Shown here in pieces: positions 17,032-26,217 of a DNA stretch of 64,000 nt. Every line of letters begins with the position of its first letter. Positions within the stretch are counted from its first letter, which is position 1. The stretch spans positions 1 to 64,000 of the forward strand of contig URDY01000006.1 of the NCBI GenBank assembly GCA_900546665.1, in the 5' to 3' direction. This DNA is from an uncultured Paraprevotella sp. (GTDB lineage: Bacteria > Bacteroidota > Bacteroidia > Bacteroidales > Bacteroidaceae). Below the pieces are notes generated by a model. That model made no database searches. It saw only the letters and a program-made list of their open reading frames with translations, and had not been told where the DNA came from. The position numbers and the translations under genes are program-made.

Positions 17032-17039
17032 TAATTTTG
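17032..17039 (+). promoter_or_regulatory. -7 box of the mgtA-like remnant
   Basis: TAATTTTG fits TAnnTTTG. No -33 TTG lies 19-21 bp upstream, which suits a promoter that needs the regulator bound at the TTCTAA array. Confidence 0.5.
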
Positions 17040-17089
17040 CGCTGTGATAATTAACATAGTCGCAATCATTAAGCAAATGCATCATCAGA

Positions 17090-17582
17090 ATGAAAAGAAG
17101 AAACCCGAATTTAGCCTTTAACACTGAGAGGGTGTTTATGGCAGCACGTCAGCCTCTGACTTCTGTGTTCAGTTATTTTCAGACTACTCCCGAGGGGTTG
17201 ATGGCTGAAGAGGTGGAAGACCGTCAGAGGCAGTATGGAAAAAATGAGGTTCAGCACGAAAAAAGGAAGAATCCGTTTTCCATGTTCATCAAAGCTTTTA
17301 TCAATCCGTTTATTGGAGTGCTGACGGCTCTGGTCATAGTTATCGTTTGTTATTGATGTCATGATGGCTGCTCAGGGCGAGCAGGACTGGACTGCCATCA
17401 TTATCATCACTACTATGGTCGTGGTGAGCGCTATCCTTCGATTCAGACAGGAATGGAAAGCAAGCGAATCGAATGAAGCGCTGCTTAAAATGGTGACCAA
17501 TACCTGTCTGGTCAAGCGTGCAGACCGTGAAGACGAAGAAATGCCGATATCAGACATTGTACCGGGCGATATTGATAAATAA
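17090..17582 (+). pseudogene. decayed mgtA-like P-type ATPase (N-terminal fragment, frameshifted)
   Basis: The first frame (17090-17356) gives the cation-ATPase N-terminal domain and start of TM1 (GLMAEEVEDRQRQYGKNEV ... FINPFIGVLTALV). It then shifts by one base near 17338-17342; the second frame continues as SFVIDVMMAAQGEQDW, TM2 and the actuator start (RFRQEWKASES ... PISDIVPGDI) and stops at 17582. Mg2+-importing P-type ATPases are about 900 residues, so over 80 percent, including the phosphorylated Asp motif, is gone. One extra T in GTTATCG would explain the shift. The promoter and operator upstream look intact. Confidence 0.8.
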
Positions 17583-17668
17583 CCAATTGCATGATCCCAT
17601 TTGATGGGAAGCATAAAATATTACATGCTTTAAGAGAATATTCCATTTTCCATGGTTCCGGGATCTGT

Positions 17669-17676
17669 TATTTTTG
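17669..17676 (+). promoter_or_regulatory. -7 box of the SGNH hydrolase gene
   Basis: TATTTTTG. It overlaps an in-frame ATG at 17674, so transcription would start after that codon and the ATG at 17710 is the better start. Confidence 0.5.
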
Positions 17677-17709
17677 CGATGTTTTGTTAATCAATTAAAT
17701 TCAGATCTT

Positions 17710-20700
17710 ATGAGAACCAGGTTATTAAGACTTGTAGCTTTAATTTTGTGTATGACTGTCTGGGGTGGATATATCGCCGGACAGTCTTTACGGATTGCCT
17801 GTATTGGCAATAGTATTACGGAAGGAATGGGGATTGCGGATAAGGCAAAAGACAGTTATCCTGCCCAGTTGAGACAGATGTTGGGAGAGGGGTATGATGT
17901 ACGTAATTTTGGAATCAGTGGGCGGACGATGCTCCGTAAAGGAGATTATCCCTATTGGAACGAACAGGCTTACGCTGACTGCAAACAATTTTGTCCAGAT
18001 GTAGTTATACTCAAACTGGGAACGAATGATTCAAAAGGCTATAACTGGATCTATAAAAAGGAATTCCAGAAGGATATGCAGGATATGATTGATGAACTGT
18101 CGGCGTTACCTTCACATCCTGTAATATATTTGGGGTATCCGGCTAAGGCGTTCCAGAATCCGTTTGGTATATCTGATGCAGTGATAACCGGTGAGATCAT
18201 ACCTATTATTGGCGTAGTGGCAGAAGCAAATAATTTGCCGGTCATTGATTTTCACTCGGCTTTTGAGGACAAACCTTATCTGATGCAGGGTGACAGCATT
18301 CACCCTAATGAAAAAGGTGCTACCATGATGGCGGCACTCGTCAGAACAGTTCTGACAAATGCCGGAATTGTCAATGCGGGTTTTGAAACCGGAGAGATAT
18401 CCGGAGAACCTTCCGGAATCCTTCCTCAAGGATGGGATTCTGCGGATGATGCTGAAAAAATGGAGTTCGTTTTAAGTGAGAATGAGCCTGCGGAAGGAAG
18501 TAAATGTCTTGAAATCAAGAATAACGGTGCCATGATGTCGGGAATCTGTCAGGAGATTCCGCAACTGGCAGAAGGCGAATATATTCTTAAGGCAGATGTA
18601 TGGACTGTCACTACAGGAGAATCCCTTATCTTTGTCAATGGAAAGAATGGTAAGTTGATTTCGCAGGAAACCGGACAGGCCGGTCAGTGGGTGACTCTGA
18701 CAGTCAAATTTCAGGTTCGTTCTGGAGATGGTCCGTTGACTATTGGTTTGGAAACAGGCAATGGACAATATAAAGTGGATCACTTCCGGATCGATTGCCC
18801 TTCACAGAAACTTCAGGATATTTACCGGAATGTAATGGAGGAGAAGAGAAAGCAACTGATGTCATATCAGAATAAGTTGAATGCTCCGCTGAATATGCTG
18901 GCTCAAAAAGCCATCGAAGCAACTGCCGATGTAGAGAATAACGAAGAAAAATTAGTTAAGGTTATCAATGAACTGAGTTACGCCTGCAATGTTCTGTCGG
19001 AAATAGGACCGGTATGGGAGACTGCCAAGGGAAATCTGGTTCTTCATCAGAATGTGTTGGAAAATTCAGAATGTACCAATGATACGTTGGCTAGTCTTTA
19101 CGAAAAGACAATAAAGGAGCATGCTGCTTTATTGGATACCGTAATGACAGTGAAAAGTATCGGGGTATCATCAGATCATTTGAATGCAGTGAGTCGTGAA
19201 TACGTTTATTGGGCCAGTCCTCAAAAAGGGAAAACCATGGATGTTACTTTTCTGATGAATAATCCTCAGGTTCTATCAGCAGATGGTTGGATTAACGGCA
19301 GTATCGCTTTCGGCTATGAATATGATGGTGCACCGGACAGCCTTTATCTGGATAAGTGGAATGCCTTGTTGGTGGCTTATCAGAGTGTGGAATTGCCTAA
19401 GGGAATATATAGGCTTACGGCAGCTACGCGGGCTTCGGAGTATATTGCAGAGCATTTTATTTATATGAGCGTAGGAGCCCGCCAATATCGCACGGATGGG
19501 CATAAGGTAGGAAGTACCGGTAATGAGTTAGGTAATGGTTGGGGATGGACGGTGGTAGACAGTGTTACCGTGCCTGTTGATGCGGGTGCAGTCAAGATCG
19601 GATTTTATGCTAATGCAGTTAATCTGCAGTGGGCCAGTTCAGATGATTTCAGGCTGGAAAAGATAGGGGTGTTGTCATCGGAAGAAGATTTGGATATAAT
19701 GAAGCAGAAACTGTCTGATACAATGGAAAAGGCTGGTATGATTGACATAAAAGCCAATGTCGGTGTGGAGTCTTTGCAGCGTCCTTTGGATTTGGCCGAG
19801 AATCTGACTGACAGGATTGCTATGGCGGAGCGCGTTATGGGAAAGAAGTCTACTTTGAATGAAGTAAAACGCAGTCTCATGAATCTGGAAGAAGCAATAC
19901 AGGAATTTGAACAGGCTGAATTAAACCGACCGGCTGAAGGCGAAAGATTTTGTCTGGTCGCAAGTCATGAAGCATATACTGACTGCACTCTGACCAGAGT
20001 AGACAAGAATACAGATCGTCTTCAATTCATGCAAGGTCCTGATCCGGATATGTCACAGAACCTTGAGTTAGTTAAGATGGAAGAAGGAAACCGTTATATG
20101 GCGGTTATGACAGATGATGACGGTGGTTTGAATTATTTGTGTGAGGGAGCCGATGGTCTTGTATCTCTGACGGCAGAACAGTCTGAAGCTTTACTGTTGG
20201 TTGTTGAGGCTACAGGTACGGATGGTGTTTATCGTATGCAGAGTGTTCATACCGGGTATTTTCTGGGAATAGGAAAAAATCAAGCACTGCTGATGGCTGA
20301 TATGGAAAACAAGGATGTTTGTGTCGATTGGCTGCTTCCGCAGGCTTTGAAAGCAAAAGTGGATCTGGAAATAGGTGAGGCCGGTATTGGTACACTGATA
20401 TTGCCTTTCTCTGCAACTTGTCCTGAAAACCTTGAAGTGTATGACTGTGTGGGAATAGATCAGGAAGGTTTTCTGATGCTGGATAAGGCAGAACGTATAA
20501 ATGCGTGTACACCTTATCTGGTGGTGGCAGAAACAGGCCTGTATCATTTTGAAGGATGGGGCGTGGCAAGCCGGACAGAATACAGTAAAGGAATGTTGTC
20601 CGGAGTGTTGAAGCAGACAGAAACTGATGGTATAAACGATTATGTGCAGTCTGTTTCAGATGAATATGGTGTTGTGTTCTGTCGTCCCGAAACTGAAACT

Positions 20701-20943
20701 GTCATATCCGCTTACAGTGCCTATGTTAACGTGAATGGTTCTGCTGGTGATCAAGCGAATATATTGAGGCTACCATCCCAGATTACTGCAATAGACTGTG
20801 TTCAGGCTGATGATAACAGATTGGTAGATGTATATACTTTATCCGGATTATTATTAAGAAGGGGAGTGGAAATGCGTAAGGCGACAGAATCTTTGGAGAA
20901 AGGTGTTTATGTGATTAATAATCAAAAAGTATATGTAAAATAA
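17710..20943 (+). CDS. secreted multidomain SGNH/GDSL hydrolase
   Basis: 1077 residues from the ATG at 17710, which begins a good signal peptide (MRTRLLRLVALILCMTVWGG). The N-terminal domain (about 25-225) is an SGNH esterase: block I CIGNSITEG (nucleophile Ser), block III KLGTNDS (Asn) and GDSIHPNEKG (Asp and His). Family members deacetylate or otherwise de-esterify glycans such as xylan or sialic acid. Next come a carbohydrate-binding-like beta domain (VNAGFETGEI ... about 225-380), helical linkers, a second beta domain and a C-terminal segment (DVYTLSGLLLRRG ... LEKGVYVIN) resembling a type IX sorting domain. The substrate is not determined. It stands alone between the mgtA remnant and the GH2 gene. 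Confidence 0.85.
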   Translation: MRTRLLRLVALILCMTVWGGYIAGQSLRIACIGNSITEGMGIADKAKDSYPAQLRQMLGEGYDVRNFGISGRTMLRKGDYPYWNEQAYADCKQFCPDVVILKLGTNDSKGYNWIYKKEFQKDMQDMIDELSALPSHPVIYLGYPAKAFQNPFGISDAVITGEIIPIIGVVAEANNLPVIDFHSAFEDKPYLMQGDSIHPNEKGATMMAALVRTVLTNAGIVNAGFETGEISGEPSGILPQGWDSADDAEKMEFVLSENEPAEGSKCLEIKNNGAMMSGICQEIPQLAEGEYILKADVWTVTTGESLIFVNGKNGKLISQETGQAGQWVTLTVKFQVRSGDGPLTIGLETGNGQYKVDHFRIDCPSQKLQDIYRNVMEEKRKQLMSYQNKLNAPLNMLAQKAIEATADVENNEEKLVKVINELSYACNVLSEIGPVWETAKGNLVLHQNVLENSECTNDTLASLYEKTIKEHAALLDTVMTVKSIGVSSDHLNAVSREYVYWASPQKGKTMDVTFLMNNPQVLSADGWINGSIAFGYEYDGAPDSLYLDKWNALLVAYQSVELPKGIYRLTAATRASEYIAEHFIYMSVGARQYRTDGHKVGSTGNELGNGWGWTVVDSVTVPVDAGAVKIGFYANAVNLQWASSDDFRLEKIGVLSSEEDLDIMKQKLSDTMEKAGMIDIKANVGVESLQRPLDLAENLTDRIAMAERVMGKKSTLNEVKRSLMNLEEAIQEFEQAELNRPAEGERFCLVASHEAYTDCTLTRVDKNTDRLQFMQGPDPDMSQNLELVKMEEGNRYMAVMTDDDGGLNYLCEGADGLVSLTAEQSEALLLVVEATGTDGVYRMQSVHTGYFLGIGKNQALLMADMENKDVCVDWLLPQALKAKVDLEIGEAGIGTLILPFSATCPENLEVYDCVGIDQEGFLMLDKAERINACTPYLVVAETGLYHFEGWGVASRTEYSKGMLSGVLKQTETDGINDYVQSVSDEYGVVFCRPETETVISAYSAYVNVNGSAGDQANILRLPSQITAIDCVQADDNRLVDVYTLSGLLLRRGVEMRKATESLEKGVYVINNQKVYVK

Positions 20944-21026
20944 AGCGTTGTATATAAAATAATTGTTTTAAGATGATTTTTTATCAAAATAATTAAGATA
21001 AATTGTTAATTATATGGGCTCGTTAT

Positions 21027-21056
21027 TTTGCCATAATTTTTTTTTGATTATCTTTG
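21027..21056 (+). promoter_or_regulatory. promoter of a possible small RNA
   Basis: TTTG at 21027-21030, 18-bp spacer, TATCTTTG at 21049-21056. No gene starts behind it before a terminator at 21138-21178. Confidence 0.6.
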
Positions 21057-21061
21057 CAGCA

Positions 21062-21178
21062 TAATAGCCGTGAGGTTATATTGGTTAATGATCTAAATTA
21101 GTGAATTAAGTTAGTAAATTATTAATGATTAGTGAGAGTCCCGAAAAGTTTGTGATAAATCTTTCGGGGCGTTTTTTT
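21062..21178 (+). ncRNA. possible small RNA (~115 nt)
   Basis: A good promoter ends at 21056 and a rho-independent terminator is at 21138-21178. The stretch between holds only ATGs closed at once by stops, so it looks untranslated. The interior is AT-rich with repeated TTAGTGA/TTAGTAA words. It could instead be an attenuated leader of the GH2 gene, but that gene has its own promoter at 21297-21327. Confidence 0.5.
21138..21178 (+). terminator. terminator of the possible small RNA
   Basis: GTCCCGAAA (21138-21146) pairs with TTTCGGGGC (21162-21170, one G-U pair) and is followed by seven T. Confidence 0.75.
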
Positions 21179-21296
21179 ATATGTAGCGTGAGTCTTGACT
21201 TGATGGGTCTGATCCTATAACGTTGTGTCGGGGAGTCCATCAGAATGGCAGATCAGAAAAACAAAAAATAATACATTTATATTATAAGATCTTCCA

Positions 21297-21327
21297 TTGA
21301 GTTGTCTGATGTCTCATATTAATTTTG
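21297..21327 (+). promoter_or_regulatory. promoter of the GH2 gene
   Basis: TTG at 21297-21299, 20-bp spacer and TAATTTTG at 21320-21327, 41 bp before the ATG. Confidence 0.55.
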
Positions 21328-21368
21328 CGGCAACTTAATCATATTGCCAATATTAAAATCTAATATTA

Positions 21369-24159
21369 ATGAAAAGTAAAGTATTGTTTTTGTCCTTGCC
21401 TGTACTGTTGTCTGCTTGTACATCATCACAGGACAGTATGAAGTTGTCCGGTAACTGGCGGTTTTCTACAGACGGTACAAAATGGGATCAGACTATCGTT
21501 TTGCCCGGTTCTATGGCTTCCAATGGATTGGGGGATGATATATCCGTCTCTACACCTTGGACGGGTGGAATCGTGGATTCTTCATTTTTTAAAAGTGAAC
21601 ATTATGCCAGGTATCGTGTGGACGGTCATGTGAAAGTACCATTCTGGTTGCAGCCTGTCAAATATTATAAAGGAGTAGCCTGGTATGAAAAAGAGGTCAT
21701 ATTGCCCGATTCGTGGGATGGGAAGGACATACAGCTTTTTCTGGAGCGTTGCCACTGGGAGACCAGATTGTGGGTAGACGGTCGTGAGATTGGGATGAGG
21801 AATGCACTTGGTGCACCTCACCGTTATGATTTGACTGGAATTTTGTCACCAGGAAAGCATACCTTGTTATTGCAGGTGGACAATACCGTGAAAGATATAG
21901 ATCCGGGAGAAAACTCACATAGTATTTCCGATCATACTCAAGGTAACTGGAATGGTATCATCGGTGAAATCAGTCTACGCATGAAACCGCGTCTGAATAT
22001 CTCGCGTGCAGACATATATCCTGATGCCGACAATCATTCGGTTACAGTAAAAACTGTTGTGATGAACAGAAAAGATAAGAATTCTGAAGCTGTCATTTCC
22101 ATGAAGGTGGGAAAAGATCGTATGGAGAAGAGCGTACGTCTTAAACCGGGTATGAATGAATTGGAAATGACGTTGAGGATGACGGGCAGGATGAAAAAAT
22201 GGGATGAATTCAATCCAAATCTTTATAAACTGGAGATGATGATTAAGGATAATGAGGATAAAAGCAGGCATATATGGACGGAAAAGTTCGGATTCAGGGA
22301 TTTCCGTGTAACGGATGGTAAACTTACCATTAATGGCAGAAGGGTTTTTCTGAGAGGGACACTGGACTGTGCTGCTTATCCTCTGACCGGTTATCCTCCT
22401 ACGGATCGGGAGTCGTGGAAAAAAGTGTTCAGCGCTTGTAAGGCGCATGGCTTGAATCATGTACGTTTTCATTCCTGGTGTCCTCCGGAAGCAGCTTTTG
22501 ATGTGGCTGATGAAATGGGATTGTATCTGGAAATAGAATGCTCGTCATGGGCAAATCAGTCGGTGACACTTGGTGACGGATTACCTGTAGATCGTTTTAT
22601 ACATGAAGAAAGTAAGCGTATTGTAACTGAATTCGGTAATCATCCTTCTTTTTGCATGATGATGTATGGCAACGAACCCGGAGGAGCGAAAAGTCACCGC
22701 TATCTTTCTGATTTTGTGTCAGGATGGAAAGAAACGGATGATCGGAGGTTATATTGTTCCAGTGCTGGATGGCCCAATTTGCCGGAGAGCGATTTTTTGA
22801 ATGATGCAGCTCCGCGTATTCAGGCATGGGGGCAAGGTGTGAACAGTATAATTAATGCTCAACCGCCGCGTACCGATTATGATTGGAGCGGATATACGGG
22901 CCGTTTCAGTCAACCCATGATCAGTCATGAGATCGGTCAGTGGTGTGCCTATCCCAATTTCAGAGAAATGAAAAAGTATGACGGGGTGATGAAACCGAAA
23001 AATTTTGAGATTTTTCGTGAAACGCTGGAAAAAAATGGAATGGGACATCTTGCAGACAGTTTTTTGATGGCTTCAGGAAAATTGCAGGCTTTGTGTTATA
23101 AGGCTGATATTGAGGCAGCCTTGAGGACGAAGGATTTTGGTGGATTCCAGCTTTTGGGATTGAGTGATTTTCCAGGACAAGGTACGGCATTGGTCGGGGT
23201 GTTGGATGTTTTTTTGGGAACAGAAGGGATATGTTTCTCCCGATGAATTTCGTCGTTTCTGTAATACCACGGTGCCATTGGCGCGTTTGCCGCGGTTGAT
23301 ATATACCAATAATGAAGAATTGGTGGCCGATGTGGAGGTGGCTCATTTCGGCCCCTCTGTGCTTCGTGAGAATAAAACCAGTTGGGAATTGAAAACCTCT
23401 GAAGGCCGGATTGTGGCTTCCGGTGAGCTTCACCATGATGAAATTACCATCGGTAACGGATTTCAATTAGGGCAGATCAGAACGAAGTTGGATAAGATCA
23501 GAGAGGCAACACAGATGACATTGGAGGTAAGGGTCGGAAGGTTTGTCAACAGTTGGCATGTGTGGTGTTATCCTGCCGATGTTTCTCATGAATCTGTAGG
23601 AAAAGACATATTATTGACTGATCGGTTGGATGAAAATGCAATTCGGAAACTGGATCAAGGTGGTAAGGTCCTGTTGTCTTTAAGAAAAGGAACATTGTCT
23701 CCGAAGATGGGAGGAAGTATTCAGGTCGGTTTTTCCAGTATTTTCAGGAATACGGCATGGACATTGGGACAAGCTCCTCATACATTGGGAATCCTGTGTG
23801 ATCCGAAGCATCCGGCCTTTAACCATTTTCCTACCTCATATTATAGTGACTATCAGTGGTGGGATGCCATGAGTCATTCCAATGTAGTGGATCTGTCTGA
23901 ATTCTCAGTTGATGTTACCCCTATAATAAGGGTGATTGATGATTGGTTTACTAACCGGCCTTTGGCGTTGGTTTTTGAAGTGAAGGTAGGGAATGGAAGT
24001 TTATTGGTGAGTGGTATTGATTTCTGGCAAGATATGGAAAACAGAAAAGAAGCCCGGCAGTTATTGTATAGTCTTATGGATTATATGTCCAGTACCGCTT
24101 TCCATCCTCAGGTCAGGTTGACACCGCTGCAATTACAGAAGCTGAATCCTGATCGTTAA
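21369..24159 (+). pseudogene. glycoside hydrolase family 2 (beta-galactosidase-like) lipoprotein, broken by a one-base frameshift
   Basis: Two frames make one protein of about 930 residues. The first (21369-23246) has a lipoprotein signal (LLSACTSS), GH2 sugar-binding and immunoglobulin-like domains, and the TIM barrel with acid/base Glu in MMYGNEPGG and nucleophile Glu in SHEIGQW. After GVLDV the frame reads FLGTEGICFSR and stops. The second frame (usable from 23164, ends 24159) continues as FWEQKGYVSPDEF and supplies the C-terminal beta domains. The switch is at a run of seven T (23209-23215); six T would restore one open frame. Both active-site residues are in the first half, so a truncated enzyme may still fold. 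It could be phase variation, mutation or a sequencing error. Confidence 0.8.
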
Positions 24160-24166
24160 AAAAGAA

Positions 24167-24210
24167 CCCCTTCACCGGGAAGGTCTTTTTGCAGGCCTTA
24201 GGTGAAGGGG
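24167..24210 (+). terminator. stem-loop after the GH2 gene
   Basis: CCCCTTCACC (24167-24176) pairs with GGTGAAGGGG (24201-24210). The loop holds a T run and inner AAGG/CCTT pairs. Confidence 0.5.
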
Positions 24211-24240
24211 GCGACAGAAATTGAGTGAGACATTATTACA

Positions 24241-24338
24241 GACGATTCCTATCCGACTAGTGAAAAGAGGAGATGTTTTGGTGTTGCGGACTGCTTAATA
24301 TCCGAACACGACCGTGTGAATGATAGATAGGAATCGTC
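24241..24338. terminator. 13-bp perfect inverted repeat between convergent genes
   Basis: GACGATTCCTATC (24241-24253) pairs with 24326-24338 across a 72-nt spacer. It separates the GH2 gene from the NigD-like gene facing it. The long spacer is unusual for a simple terminator. Confidence 0.4.
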
Positions 24339-24343
24339 TTATT

Positions 24344-25090
24344 CTATATTAGTGGAATTAAGTATTTGGTGTTAACATAGTAACTGGCTGTATCCTTTGG
24401 AGCATTGCAGTGCAGAGTCATTGTCTTTTCGCCTCTGAATGAACGCCATTTCAGCTTGACCTGGATTTTGTCACTGTCGAAATCCGACAGACTGTCGAGC
24501 TTGAAAGCTACCAGGGCATCGTTAACGTTGAGGTCATTGTCGCCATTGGCATGATGACGGAATTCTACTTCATATATGTTTCCTTCACGTTTGACTGGCA
24601 GAAGGTTCACCCAATGTGCCTTGCCTGTGTTTCCCCAGTAAGTCTTGAAATGAATGGTCAGGTAGCCGTCTTCTGCTACGGTGAGCCAGTCGTCAATGAC
24701 CTCAACCGGATCCGTACCATAGACAGAGTCATTGGCTGAAGCCAGATCGGGAGCCATTTGCTTGGTCAGGATGCTGTCAATCCAATTGACATATATCGAT
24801 TGTGATAAGTCCTGGGCTGCCCGGCCGGAGTTACGGTAACATAACAGGGCGCGTACTTCTTTTTCGCCATAGGGTGAAGACGAGAGGTTTACCGGATGGA
24901 GTGTTACGCTGTCGTTAAGCTGAAAATAACAGATGCGATCTTCTGTGCTTTTGACTGTCACGATAGCATCGGGACCTGGTTCTGAAACCCAGACTTCGTA
25001 TTCATCGTGGTCTGCACAAGATGTCATGAACGAAGTCATTGTACATATACTGCAAGTTATTAATCCGTATATAAAAGCGTGTAATTTCAT
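24344..25090 (-). CDS. NigD-like lipoprotein
   Basis: 248 residues. The N-terminal signal ends in a lipobox-like MTSCAD near residue 24-25. The rest is two beta-rich halves as in the NigD-like family common in Bacteroidetes: an OB-like N-terminal part (IVTVKS ... YFQLNDSVTLHPVN, then GEKEVRALLCYRN) and a C-terminal part with WLTVAEDGYLTIHFKTYWG and VEFRHHANGD. Members are surface or periplasmic lipoproteins; the first was linked to a nisin-like bacteriocin locus, and most have no known function. It is monocistronic and faces the GH2 gene. Confidence 0.85.
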   Translation of the reverse strand: MKLHAFIYGLITCSICTMTSFMTSCADHDEYEVWVSEPGPDAIVTVKSTEDRICYFQLNDSVTLHPVNLSSSPYGEKEVRALLCYRNSGRAAQDLSQSIYVNWIDSILTKQMAPDLASANDSVYGTDPVEVIDDWLTVAEDGYLTIHFKTYWGNTGKAHWVNLLPVKREGNIYEVEFRHHANGDNDLNVNDALVAFKLDSLSDFDSDKIQVKLKWRSFRGEKTMTLHCNAPKDTASYYVNTKYLIPLI

Positions 25091-25314
25091 CTTTTTGTTG
25101 TTTTTGATTTACCCTTTAAATCCGGAAAAGGGAATAGTACGGCTTTGTTTTTGGTTAATGTATGTTAATTCAGTAAAATGCTTATGGAAAGAAGTGTAGA
25201 AAACGCCTGAAGTAATATTTATGGCGGCTAATTAATAATAATATAATGAGGAATTTAGATGCTCTGGAAAAGATGATGAAACAGCTGTAATTTCCTCATG
25301 TCGCTTTTTATTGG

Positions 25315-25322
25315 TAATTTTG
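25315..25322 (+). promoter_or_regulatory. -7 box of the MBL-fold gene
   Basis: TAATTTTG, 29 bp before the ATG at 25352. It lies after an earlier in-frame ATG at 25298 and so argues for the later start. Confidence 0.4.
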
Positions 25323-25351
25323 TGTCGTTTTTACATTTAAAAAGATTGTTT

Positions 25352-26155
25352 ATGGAACTAATCATGCTTGGAACAGGTAATGCGACAGTTACGAAGTGTT
25401 ATAACACTTGTTTTGTTCTGCAGGAAGGTCAATCCGGATTCTTGGTTGATGCAGGTGGAGGTAATGGCATACTTCGTCAGATGGAATTGGCCGGTATACG
25501 CTTGGACAGTATTCACTCGATGTATATTACCCATGCACATACAGACCATATCCTGGGAGCCATTTGGGTGGTGAGGATGATAGCCCAGAAAATGTTGAAG
25601 GGAGCCTATGACGGACAATTTGAAATCTACACGCACGACAAGTGTATTCAGGTATTGGAAACATGTTGCCGCTTGATGTTACCATCCAAATTGACCCGTC
25701 TGTTTGGTGAACGGATTTTTCTGAAGGAAGTGAAGGATGGAGATACGTTCACCGCATCAGGCATGGCTTTTCAGTGTTTTGATATCGGATCTACCAAAGA
25801 AAAGCAGTTTGGATTCAGGGCTGTTTTGCCGGGGAATACGGTATTGGCCTGTTTGGGTGACGAACCGTTCAATGACCGGAATAAGGAACAGGTAGAGGGG
25901 GCTGACTGGTTGCTTTGTGAAGCTTTTTGTCTGTATGCCGATCGGGAGAAATTCCAACCTTATGAGAAACACCACAGTACGGCCGCTGATGCCGGACGGT
26001 TGGCTGCTCAGTTGCGGGTGAAAAACCTGGTACTTTATCATACGGAAGACAAGACATTGGATCGTCGAAAAGCGGTTTATAAAGCAGAGGCTGCCCAATC
26101 GTTTGGAGGAGCCGTTTATGTACCGGATGATCTGGAACGCATCCGGATTGAATAA
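25352..26155 (+). CDS. MBL-fold metallo-hydrolase (ribonuclease Z-like)
   Basis: 267 residues from the ATG at 25352 (MELIMLGTGNA), which matches the normal family start strand. ITHAHTDHILG carries the HxHxDH zinc motif (His61, His63, Asp65, His66). Later metal ligands fit LACLGDEPF and KHHSTAADAG, where the latter resembles the RNase Z HST loop. LVLYHTEDK may supply the last His. Family members hydrolyse phosphodiesters or small esters; the substrate here is unknown. It converges on the pseudouridine synthase gene. Confidence 0.85.
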   Translation: MELIMLGTGNATVTKCYNTCFVLQEGQSGFLVDAGGGNGILRQMELAGIRLDSIHSMYITHAHTDHILGAIWVVRMIAQKMLKGAYDGQFEIYTHDKCIQVLETCCRLMLPSKLTRLFGERIFLKEVKDGDTFTASGMAFQCFDIGSTKEKQFGFRAVLPGNTVLACLGDEPFNDRNKEQVEGADWLLCEAFCLYADREKFQPYEKHHSTAADAGRLAAQLRVKNLVLYHTEDKTLDRRKAVYKAEAAQSFGGAVYVPDDLERIRIE

Positions 26156-26165
26156 ATAACAGGAT

Positions 26166-26217
26166 ACACCCAAAGAAGATCAGGGTTTGTTTAGGACAAT
26201 GATCTTCTTGGTGTTTT
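26166..26217. terminator. bidirectional terminator
   Basis: An ACACC-AAGAAGATCA arm (26166-26182, 2-nt bulge) pairs with TGATCTTCTTGGTGT (26200-26214), followed by TTTT. It lies between convergent genes and touches the last codon of the minus-strand gene. Confidence 0.65.

Noticed and set aside
22960..23466. Minus-strand 168-codon frame across the GH2 frameshift
   Set aside because: Antisense of a clear GH2 coding region; no domain.
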